From NCBI GenBank assembly GCA_003455565.1, contig DMQW01000353.1:1-5350 (forward strand): 5,350 nt of DNA, written 5' to 3'. The stretch comes from Limisphaerales bacterium (GTDB lineage Bacteria > Verrucomicrobiota > Verrucomicrobiia > Limisphaerales > UBA11358). This document shows, in pieces, positions 1-5,350 of this stretch. The first letter of the stretch is position 1. Every line of letters begins with the position of its first letter. The position numbers were made by a program, and so were the translations under genes. The notes under the pieces were generated by a model. That model searched no databases. It was not told where the DNA came from and saw nothing but the letters and a program-made list of their open reading frames with translations.

Positions 1-32
1 TTGGATTTTGCCTTAACTAATGCTTTCATTGC

Positions 33-2114
33 TTATGGTTTTCCATTCCCGAATTCTGCCGTCGCCGGGATCGAGCGAAGCTTTATGTTGCGGAAAGAAG
101 CCGAGCCGTGATCGCCCTGGAGCGCGAGGTAGCCGGAGCCGGATTTGGCGAATAATGGCATCTTGCTGAATTTACTGTTGGCCACGCGCGCGTTGAAATC
201 ATCGCTACCAATGACGTATTCAAAATATTTCACGCCGTTGATTTCATGCACGCATTTCTCCGGGCTGACGACGAGGCGGACATGGTTCCACTCGCCGGCG
301 GGTTTCGTGGCATCAAGAATCTTGCCGGTCTTGGCATCAATCGGCGGCTGATATAGCGCGTAAAGCCAGCCGCAGCGTTGCGGGTCGGCGGCCTTGGCAT
401 TGTCCTCCAGTTGGAACTCCGGGCCGGTCGCCCAAACCGCGCCGCCCTCATCGGTCACATGAAAGATGATGCCGCTGTTGCCGCCTTCGGAAATGTTGTA
501 ATCAAGTTGCAACTCGAACCAATCGAATTTGTCCGTGGTGACGATGTCGCCAGCGGCGTGTGGATCGGCGCAGACGAGCGCGCCGTCTTTCACCTGCCAG
601 CCGAGACGGACGCCCTCGTGTTTGAAGTTATGCCAGCCGGCAAAGTCCACGCCGTTAAACAACAGCTTCCAACCGGCGGCTTTCTCGGCGGCGGTAAGAG
701 TATTGCTACCCGGCTCGCCTTTGGTTGCGAGTTGTTTGTGAACCGCAGTTTTCCATTCCTCATTCAACTCCGCCAGCGGCTTGCCGGTAAGTTCCTTCCA
801 TAAGCCATCCGTGTAACTGCCCTGTCGGCAGGCGGCGTTCACTTTCTTGATCAGGTTCTTGTCCGGGTCATAATGCTCCACCACGTAATCCAGAAAGTTG
901 GCGCTGATCCGATACATGCCGTCGTAGTTGAGAGAAAGATTCCGGCGGCGCTGCATCCAGATGATGTCGGCACCGTGACTCTGGGGTTCAAATTTGAAAA
1001 ACCGGATATAATCCGGGATGCCCTCAACCAGCCAGCCGGGAGCGCGCGAACCATTGCGCCGACTACCACCGTATTGCTGGACGACATGCACGACCTCGTG
1101 AATGAGTGCGCCGACGGCTTCCCCATTGAGTTCGCCACCAAGCCAGGCCGAGTTGGCAGTGATCCGCGTGCCGCCGGTGGCGGCAACACCGTTGCCGGGC
1201 CGGATCGCCACGCTGAATTTTTTTGGCGCGCTGAAGCCATCGCTCGGCATCATGGCCACGATCTTGGGATACCATTCGGCCAGCGCCGGCGCCAGTTTCT
1301 GTTCCGCCCATTCCTTGAGTTCCGGTGCTTTGGCGGTATCAACGGTAATCTCGCAATAGCCGTCGGCAGATTGGATGACAAATGGTGCTGCGGAAACCGC
1401 CGACGCCGACACCGCTGGGGCGTTCAGTTCAATGACATCAATCTCGCTGTAAAACGTGTTGCCGAAATCGTCATCGGTTTCGGTGGGTGAGATATCGAAC
1501 AGGAGATAGCGGTAATTTCCGATGACCCCGACAGAATCGGAGATGCTGACGCCGTATTGCCCTCCGCCTTCGACGTCCTTGGTCCGGGTATCAACTTGGG
1601 TAATGAGTTTCCATCCGCACTTTTCCAGATCGGCGTCTTTCCCGGGTCCGGCAATGAAATCGTTCGTTGTTCCGTCGCTGGCGTAGAGCTTATAGACCTG
1701 TGGCCCGCGGGTTGTGGGGTGCCACGAATAAGTATTGACCTGCTTGAGTTCGCGGGCGCGGCCCAGATCCACCTGAATCCGTCCGCCCCCGGTGCCGGCG
1801 GCGAAAAAAAAGTTCTCGGCCGGCTCGTCCGCCTCGGTGGGGACTTTCCCGTCGTGGAGCTTTCCGAGGCCACCGCCGTTGGCGTCGGCTTCACCGGATA
1901 CAATCGAAAACTTGGCTGCCGTAGCGGCGTCACTCTTGGAGGGCAGTGGGACGTTCGTGAAGGTGAAGCTTGGGGATTCCTGTCCCTCGGCGTGATAGCC
2001 GACGGTCGTCTGGACGCCGGCGAACGATATCCTTGCGAAGAGCAGAAGAGCCGAAATTACGGCAGCCAGCCGAACGTGATTTATTTTTGGCAGTGGAGAT
2101 GCAAACGCAATCAT
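33..2114 (-). CDS. Secreted three-module protein: discoidin-like region, BSP-family metallopeptidase domain, DUF1080 (3-keto-disaccharide hydrolase-like) domain
   Basis: This 693-aa protein is probably exported and acts outside the cytoplasm. Residues 1-32 look like a Sec signal peptide: basic residues at 10-15, a hydrophobic core LAAVISALLLFA, and likely cleavage after SFA (30-32); no lipobox is seen. Residues about 66-230 resemble a galactose-binding/discoidin fold (LHDGK, RIQVDLGRARELKQV, YKLYASDG). Residues about 246-465 match the plant/bacterial 'basic secretory protein' peptidase family. They carry HEVVH at 339-343 within HEVVHVVQQYGG and WLVEGIPDYIR at 361-371; H339, H343 and possibly E364 would bind zinc, with E340 catalytic. 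Residues about 478-682 are a DUF1080 domain (GWKLLFNG, FAGWHN, GNSGIIFHV, GEWNHVRLVV, GYLALQGDHG). Family knowledge links DUF1080 to hydrolysis of 3-keto-glycosides or glycan binding. Joint action on a glycoprotein or polysaccharide is inference. The start ATG (2112-2114) gives a sensible signal peptide, but no Shine-Dalgarno precedes it. The stop is TAA at 33-35. Confidence 0.9.
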   Translation of the reverse strand: MIAFASPLPKINHVRLAAVISALLLFARISFAGVQTTVGYHAEGQESPSFTFTNVPLPSKSDAATAAKFSIVSGEADANGGGLGKLHDGKVPTEADEPAENFFFAAGTGGGRIQVDLGRARELKQVNTYSWHPTTRGPQVYKLYASDGTTNDFIAGPGKDADLEKCGWKLITQVDTRTKDVEGGGQYGVSISDSVGVIGNYRYLLFDISPTETDDDFGNTFYSEIDVIELNAPAVSASAVSAAPFVIQSADGYCEITVDTAKAPELKEWAEQKLAPALAEWYPKIVAMMPSDGFSAPKKFSVAIRPGNGVAATGGTRITANSAWLGGELNGEAVGALIHEVVHVVQQYGGSRRNGSRAPGWLVEGIPDYIRFFKFEPQSHGADIIWMQRRRNLSLNYDGMYRISANFLDYVVEHYDPDKNLIKKVNAACRQGSYTDGLWKELTGKPLAELNEEWKTAVHKQLATKGEPGSNTLTAAEKAAGWKLLFNGVDFAGWHNFKHEGVRLGWQVKDGALVCADPHAAGDIVTTDKFDWFELQLDYNISEGGNSGIIFHVTDEGGAVWATGPEFQLEDNAKAADPQRCGWLYALYQPPIDAKTGKILDATKPAGEWNHVRLVVSPEKCVHEINGVKYFEYVIGSDDFNARVANSKFSKMPLFAKSGSGYLALQGDHGSASFRNIKLRSIPATAEFGNGKP

Positions 2115-2128
2115 GGTCTTATTTTTTT

Positions 2129-2140
2129 ATATTATAATAT
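2129..2140. promoter_or_regulatory. AT palindrome giving a TATAAT -10-like hexamer on both strands
   Basis: The 12-bp perfect palindrome ATATTATAATAT contains TATAAT on the plus strand (2133-2138) and on the minus strand (2136 down to 2131). On the minus strand it lies 16 nt from the ATG of the secreted protein gene. It could therefore serve as its -10 box, with a very short leader. No convincing -35 box was found for either direction. It could instead be a plain AT-rich patch in an intergenic region. Confidence 0.3.
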
Positions 2141-2220
2141 TACTGGCGAGAATACGACAGAAATCGGCTCGTTGATTGGCGAAAGCAGCAGAGTAAATAA
2201 CCCCGCTCGGATTGCCGACC

Positions 2221-2253
2221 GGCTGCCAGTTCGAACTGGAGCGATTGGCAGCC
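2221..2253. repeat. Inverted repeat GGCTGCCA/TGGCAGCC with nested 14-bp palindrome
   Basis: The 8-nt arms at 2221-2228 and 2246-2253 are perfectly complementary. Inside and partly overlapping the left arm is a perfect palindrome, CCAGTTCGAACTGG (2226-2239). The two pairings compete for CCA (2226-2228), so the RNA could fold in two ways; as DNA, the palindrome has the form of a dimeric repressor site. It lies about 108 nt upstream of the DUF5661 gene. No T-tract follows, so it is not an intrinsic terminator. Function unknown. Confidence 0.5.
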
Positions 2254-2299
2254 ATTCCCATCTGATAGAGCGTAATGCGTTTTTTAATATGATTCATTC

Positions 2300-2337
2300 G
2301 CTGGTGGATGTAGCAACTTGGTTGCGCGTCCGCCAGC
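2300..2337 (+). promoter_or_regulatory. Long hairpin in the leader of the DUF5661 gene
   Basis: Positions 2300-2308 (GCTGGTGGA) pair with 2329-2337 (TCCGCCAGC) over 9 bp with one G-U. After a short imperfect section, 2313-2317 (GCAAC) pair with 2321-2325 (GTTGC) around a 3-nt loop. The hairpin ends 23 nt before the ATG at 2361, and no T-tract follows. It could be a 5' UTR control element, an mRNA-stabilising structure or a dispersed palindromic repeat. The structure is visible in the sequence; the role is inference. Confidence 0.45.
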
Positions 2338-2360
2338 ATTCAGTTATCAGTTTAAATATT

Positions 2361-2660
2361 ATGAGCAAAAAAAAGATTTTTACCCTGGATCAGGCAAAAA
2401 CAATCGGCGAACAATTGGGCATCCGCTGGGATAAGTTTGATCTTGAACAATTCCGCACCGGCCTGGGTGTTGAATTGGAGCATGGCACCGTTAATCAAAC
2501 GACCAACGTTACTAACGATAACCCGCTGCTGACCGGCAAAATCGCGTTGGCGCACTTAACTGAATTTCCTGACTACTACACCCGGCTGGCAAAAATGGAA
2601 GCAGAGGCTAAAAGCTTCTGGAATTCAAAAAAACATCAGCAACTATGGAGACCGACATGA
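2361..2660 (+). CDS. DUF5661 family small protein
   Basis: This 99-aa, probably cytoplasmic protein has no signal peptide or membrane segment. It matches, from memory, the DUF5661 pattern: an N-terminal helix (FTLDQAKTIGEQLGI, residues 7-21), DLEQFRTGLGVELEHG around 29-44, then TNVTNDNPLLTGKIALAHL and EFPDYYTRLAKMEAEA toward the C-terminus. The length suits the family, so it looks intact. The function of the family is not established. The reading frame stays open far upstream, but the family-like sequence begins at this ATG and the upstream part overlaps the opposite-strand gene, so the ATG at 2361 is the best start. No Shine-Dalgarno is visible; the upstream bases are AT-rich. The stop TGA (2658-2660) overlaps the next gene's ATG as ATGA, which suggests translational coupling with the hydrolase fusion gene. 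Confidence 0.85.
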   Translation: MSKKKIFTLDQAKTIGEQLGIRWDKFDLEQFRTGLGVELEHGTVNQTTNVTNDNPLLTGKIALAHLTEFPDYYTRLAKMEAEAKSFWNSKKHQQLWRPT

Positions 2661-3715
2661 ACACGATCACCACCAAAGACGGCACCCAAATCTACTACAA
2701 AGACTGGGGCGCGGGTCAGCCCGTCGTATTCAGTCATGGGTGGCCGTTGAGTTCGGACAGTTGGGAGGCTCAAATGCTCTTCCTGGCGTCCAACGGTTAT
2801 CGCTGCATCGCCCATGACCATCGCGGCCACGGCCGGTCCAGTCAGCCTTGGAACGGCAACGAAATGAACACCTACGCCGATGACCTCGCAACCCTCATGG
2901 ACACGTTGAACCTGAAGAACGCCGTCCTGATCGGCTTCTCCGCCGGCGGCGGCGAAGTTGCGCGCTACATCGGCCGCCACGGCACTAAACGAGTGGCCAA
3001 GGCCGCGCTGATCTCCGCCATCACGCCGCTGATGCTGAAGACCGCCGCCAATCCCGGCGGCCTGCCGGTCGAAGTGTTCGACGGCATTCGCGCCAATTCA
3101 ATTGCCGATCCGGATAGCGTTCGCGTCTCCAGCCACGCCCAATGGCGGGTTTGCTACTATTTGAAGAAAGGTCAGACGGACAAAGCGCGTGAAATCGCGG
3201 ACTTTGCCGGTGAAGTCTATTCCATTGCGGGACTGACCGCCAAGGGCGTCTTCATGGAGGCCACCACCAATTACGACGGCGCATTCGAATGGCTTGCCAA
3301 AATTGAGGAGCACTATAACGAACCAGGCCCGCTGATGGCTTTTTGTTCGCGTTACAAAGCGCAGACCGGCGATTCGCGGTTCGATTCGGAACTTCAGAAA
3401 CGCCTGAAGGCTTTGTTCCAGAAGGGAATGGAGAATATTTCCATGAACGATTTTCATGCGGAGCCAACCGACGGTGTGGCGATAAATGGGCAGAACGATC
3501 TGGTGCGCTCGTTTGGTTTGAGACGTGGCGATGTAATCGTCGCCGTTGGCGGCATACGCACGCACACCTTTGCACAATACTCCTATATCCGGGATTTGCA
3601 GCCGTCTCCAAAGTTGAACCTGATAGTCTGGCAAGATAACACCTACCACGAAATCAAGGCCAGCCCGCCCAACCGTCGTTTTGGTGTGAACTTCGGTGAT
3701 TACAACCCGAACTGA
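2657..3715 (+). CDS. Chimeric protein: truncated chloroperoxidase-type alpha/beta hydrolase fused to a TPR-like/PDZ-like C-terminus
   Basis: The protein is 352 aa and probably cytoplasmic. Residues 1 to about 150 closely follow non-heme chloroperoxidase/esterase hydrolases: MNTITTKDGTQIYYKDWG, the HGWP oxyanion loop (27-30), DHRGHGRS (54-61), the nucleophile elbow GFSAGGG (Ser95), then RYIGRHGTKRVAKAALIS and NPGGLPVEVFDGIRAN. Normal members run to about 270-280 aa, with catalytic Asp and His in the last 60 residues. Here the similarity stops near residues 147-153. Residues about 156-262 are helical and TPR-like (QWRVCYYLKKGQTDKAREI, DGAFEWLAKIEEHYNEPGP). Residues about 272-340 look like a PDZ module (GLRRGDVIVAVGGIRTH, LNLIVWQDNTYHEIKA). 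No equivalent of the missing Asp/His is evident, so the usual hydrolase or haloperoxidase activity is doubtful. An ATG at 2645 is in frame. The start at 2657 is preferred because GGAG (2647-2650) sits 6 nt before it, it forms an ATGA overlap with the DUF5661 gene, and it matches the family N-terminus. Confidence 0.85.
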   Translation: MNTITTKDGTQIYYKDWGAGQPVVFSHGWPLSSDSWEAQMLFLASNGYRCIAHDHRGHGRSSQPWNGNEMNTYADDLATLMDTLNLKNAVLIGFSAGGGEVARYIGRHGTKRVAKAALISAITPLMLKTAANPGGLPVEVFDGIRANSIADPDSVRVSSHAQWRVCYYLKKGQTDKAREIADFAGEVYSIAGLTAKGVFMEATTNYDGAFEWLAKIEEHYNEPGPLMAFCSRYKAQTGDSRFDSELQKRLKALFQKGMENISMNDFHAEPTDGVAINGQNDLVRSFGLRRGDVIVAVGGIRTHTFAQYSYIRDLQPSPKLNLIVWQDNTYHEIKASPPNRRFGVNFGDYNPN

Positions 3716-3911
3716 ATCGGAAGTGGGGACAGCCAGATGGCCTTGTCCCAAAAAATGGGCTACAGCGGAGCGCAGGATACGATGTTTCCATTGTCGGCTG
3801 CCAGGCGTGGATGATAATTTGAGCGACGGTCTACAACGGTTTTTTAACCGCACCAGTTCCACGCCGGCAACGGCGGCGGCAGCAAAATAACTGCACGGCT
3901 CGATTCGCTTC
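3716..3911. other. Gene-free spacer with one hairpin after the hydrolase fusion gene
   Basis: No credible gene was found here on either strand. Just after the stop codon, GGGACA (3726-3731) and TGTCCC (3744-3749) form a 6-bp stem, with GCC/GGC (3732-3734 and 3739-3741) able to pair inside it. It is followed by a run of A, not T, on the plus strand, so it is not a plus-strand intrinsic terminator; it may stabilise the 3' end of the mRNA or be part of a dispersed repeat. A minor CGGTT/AACCG hairpin lies at 3837-3850. The rest may be degraded coding or repeat sequence, but I recognise nothing in it. Confidence 0.5.
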
Positions 3912-3953
3912 ACCGGCTGGAACGAGGAAGCGTTCCAGCAGGTTTTTTGTTTT
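3912..3953 (+). terminator. Rho-independent terminator
   Basis: GCTGGAACG (3916-3924) and CGTTCCAGC (3931-3939) form a perfect 9-bp stem around a 6-nt loop. After one G/A mismatch, the stem extends by three more pairs (ACC 3912-3914 with GGT 3941-3943). A T-rich tract TTTTTTGTTTT (3943-3953) follows directly. This is the classic intrinsic terminator layout for plus-strand transcription. It lies about 200 nt after the hydrolase fusion gene and 39 nt before the GspF-type gene. It probably ends the upstream transcript; a role as an attenuator in the leader of the downstream gene is also possible. Confidence 0.8.
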
Positions 3954-3992
3954 GAAACTTTCCGCCGCCGCCGGTTTTGAATAAAAGAACAA

Positions 3993-5261
3993 ATGCCTGA
4001 GTTTTCTTACAAAGCCCGCAAACGTTCCGGCGAACTCGTCGAGGGCGTGTTGGACGTGGCTGACCGTGGAGCCGCACTGATGCAAATCCAGCGGCTCGGA
4101 CTTTTCCCCATCGCCGTGGACACCGCCCGCGCGGGCGCAGTCGCCGATGGCAAACCCGCGAGCAAGGGCGTGGATCTCGCTTCGTTTCTGCCGCCGACAT
4201 TGCGCGCGCAGTTGTCGCAAAAGCGGAAACCGAAGTTGCAGGAACTGGCCACGTTCACCACGCAACTGGCGAACCTGCTCCAATCGGGCATGCCGCTGAC
4301 CGTCGCGCTCAACAGCATGACGCATCTGCAAACGAAGGGGATTCCCGCCGAGGTGAGCCGCGAGTTGAAGCAGGAAGTGACGGAGGGCCGGTCGTTGTCG
4401 GACGCGATGGCGCGGCAGCCCCGGATTTTTTCCGATCTGTATATCAACATGGTGCGCGCCGGTGAATCGGCCGGCTCGCTCGTCCAGGTGTTGCGGCGCA
4501 TGGCGAACCATTTCCAGCAGTTCGCGGAGGTGCAGGCCACGTTCAAGTCGGCGATGATTTATCCGGTGATGGTGATCTGCGTGGGCATCGTGCTCGTCAT
4601 TTTTTTTATGACGATGATGATGCCGAAGTTCATCGAGATTTTTAACGGCTTCAACATCGAGCTGCCGTTGCCGACGCGGATGTTGATTTTTATCAGCATG
4701 CTGTTCACGAAGTATTGGTGGCTGCTGGGCTTGACGGTGATCGCGGTGATCGTGCTGTTCAAACGCTTTCAATCCAGCGCGGCGGGCGGGCGAAAAATGG
4801 ACGAATGGAAGATGCAGGCGCCGGTTTTCGGCAATGTGGTGAAGATAAATCTGTTCGGCCAGTTTGCGCGGACGCTCGGCACCCTGCTGCAAAACGGCGT
4901 GCCGGTTTTGACCGCGCTGAAAATCACCGAGCAGGTCATGTCCAACAGCCTGATCAAAGAAGCCATTGCCAAGACGCGTGCGGAGGTGACGGACGGCAAG
5001 ACGCTCGCGCAGCCGCTGGCGCAGAGCAAATTGTTCCCGCAGCTCATGGTGGATCTGGTGCGCATCGGCGAGGAAACCGGCGACGTGCCCGGCGCGCTCA
5101 ACAATCTCGCCGACACCTACGAAAACGAATTGAAGAATGCGCTGCGCGTGATGAGCGACCTCATCGGCCCGGTGCTGATCATCGTCATGTCCATCGTCGT
5201 GGGCTTTCTGCTGTTGAGCATTTTCCTGCCGCTCTTCAAGTTGATTTCGTCCATCCATTAA
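3993..5261 (+). CDS. Type II secretion system F / PilC family inner-membrane platform protein
   Basis: This 422-aa integral membrane protein would form the inner-membrane platform of a type II secretion system or type IV pilus. There it contacts the assembly ATPase and helps move pseudopilins or pilins into the fibre. It begins with the family N-terminus (MPEFSYKARKRSGELVEG, then ALMQIQRLGLFPI). Two T2SSF repeats follow: about 85-210 (ELATFTTQLANLLQSGMPL, MVRAGESAG) and about 287-413 (FARTLGTLLQNGVPVLTAL, LVRIGEETGDVPGAL). Three hydrophobic segments are seen near 188-210, 241-257 and 391-412, which is the usual topology. Length is normal and the gene is complete (stop TAA 5259-5261). No clear Shine-Dalgarno precedes the ATG (only AAAAGAACAA). 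No GspE, pilin or other partner gene is in the window, and the adjacent terminator separates it from upstream genes, so its operon, if any, would continue to the right. GspF cannot be told from PilC without context. Confidence 0.93.
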   Translation: MPEFSYKARKRSGELVEGVLDVADRGAALMQIQRLGLFPIAVDTARAGAVADGKPASKGVDLASFLPPTLRAQLSQKRKPKLQELATFTTQLANLLQSGMPLTVALNSMTHLQTKGIPAEVSRELKQEVTEGRSLSDAMARQPRIFSDLYINMVRAGESAGSLVQVLRRMANHFQQFAEVQATFKSAMIYPVMVICVGIVLVIFFMTMMMPKFIEIFNGFNIELPLPTRMLIFISMLFTKYWWLLGLTVIAVIVLFKRFQSSAAGGRKMDEWKMQAPVFGNVVKINLFGQFARTLGTLLQNGVPVLTALKITEQVMSNSLIKEAIAKTRAEVTDGKTLAQPLAQSKLFPQLMVDLVRIGEETGDVPGALNNLADTYENELKNALRVMSDLIGPVLIIVMSIVVGFLLLSIFLPLFKLISSIH

Positions 5262-5270
5262 GCCGATGAT

Positions 5271-5350
5271 GAAATTTGAAATTTTAAATTGCGGCTGGCG
5301 AATGGCGAATGTGAAAAACAATTCGTCATTCAAAATTCAAAATTCAAAAT
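5271..5350. repeat. Cluster of three different tandem heptanucleotide repeats
   Basis: The gene-free right edge holds GAAATTT twice (5271-5284), TGGCGAA twice plus TG (5296-5311), and ATTCAAA three times plus AT (5328-5350). The last array reaches the window edge and may continue beyond it. All have a 7-nt period though their sequences differ. No coding capacity or terminator-like stem with a T-tract was recognised in this stretch. Confidence 0.6.

Noticed and set aside
1..32. Possible terminator after the secreted protein gene
   Set aside because: No stem followed by a T-tract is visible in the 32 nt available; it may lie outside the window.
378..1490. Several plus-strand open frames opposite the secreted protein gene
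   Set aside because: They are antisense shadows; the minus-strand frame holds coherent BSP and DUF1080 domains across the whole span.
2221..2254. Possible tRNA: GTTCGAA plus GGCTGCC/GGCAGCC followed by A
   Set aside because: The complementary arms are only about 33 nt apart, the T-arm loop is not canonical and there are no D or anticodon arms.
2127..2339. A 70-codon minus-strand open frame in the intergenic region
   Set aside because: No recognisable motif, no ribosome binding site and it covers the inverted repeats; better explained as non-coding.
1557..2360. Upstream in-frame extension of the DUF5661 gene to a much earlier ATG
   Set aside because: Most of it lies opposite the secreted protein gene and shows no family-like sequence; the conserved part begins at the ATG at 2361.
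3831..5333. A 500-codon open frame on the minus strand opposite the GspF-type gene
   Set aside because: Its translation is rich in His, Arg, Gln and Asp with no recognisable domain, typical of the antisense shadow of a GC-rich gene; the plus strand has a clear full-length T2SSF protein.
1..5350. CRISPR array, insertion sequence or integrase
   Set aside because: No regularly spaced repeats, terminal inverted repeats flanking a transposase, or recombinase motifs were seen.

Overview
The window is bacterial chromosomal DNA. It is moderately GC-rich, with AT-rich intergenic patches and few Shine-Dalgarno sequences. A secreted BSP-type metallopeptidase homologue carrying a DUF1080 (3-keto-disaccharide hydrolase-like) domain, a verrucomicrobial-looking TPR/PDZ-like module and a GspF/PilC-type membrane protein together suggest a member of the Verrucomicrobiota (Pedosphaera-like) or a related PVC-group bacterium. 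That assignment is inferred from gene content only; there is no rRNA or other marker gene here.

Layout: (1) 33-2114, minus strand: a 693-aa secreted three-module protein with a signal peptide, a discoidin/galactose-binding-like region, a BSP peptidase domain with HEVVH, and a DUF1080 domain. (2) 2115-2360: a divergent intergenic region with an AT palindrome that places TATAAT on both strands, followed by two strong inverted repeats. (3) 2361-3715, plus strand: a two-gene unit. A small DUF5661-type protein overlaps by 4 nt (ATGA) an alpha/beta-hydrolase gene. That second gene is chimeric: about 150 residues of a non-heme chloroperoxidase-type hydrolase, including the nucleophile Ser, run in frame into an unrelated helical TPR-like plus PDZ-like C-terminus. 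The part of the hydrolase that should carry the catalytic Asp and His is absent. (4) 3716-3992: a gene-free spacer with one hairpin just after the stop codon and a convincing intrinsic terminator at 3912-3953. (5) 3993-5261, plus strand: a complete type II secretion/type IV pilus inner-membrane platform protein. (6) 5262-5350: a tail containing three different tandem repeats, all with a 7-nt period.

The genes do not form one obvious pathway. The secreted BSP/DUF1080 protein fits extracellular or periplasmic polymer turnover. The GspF-type protein belongs to a secretion or pilus machine whose other parts are not in the window. The DUF5661/hydrolase pair looks translationally coupled. The most notable item is the truncated-hydrolase fusion; the next are the structured leader of the DUF5661 gene and the heptanucleotide repeats at the right edge.
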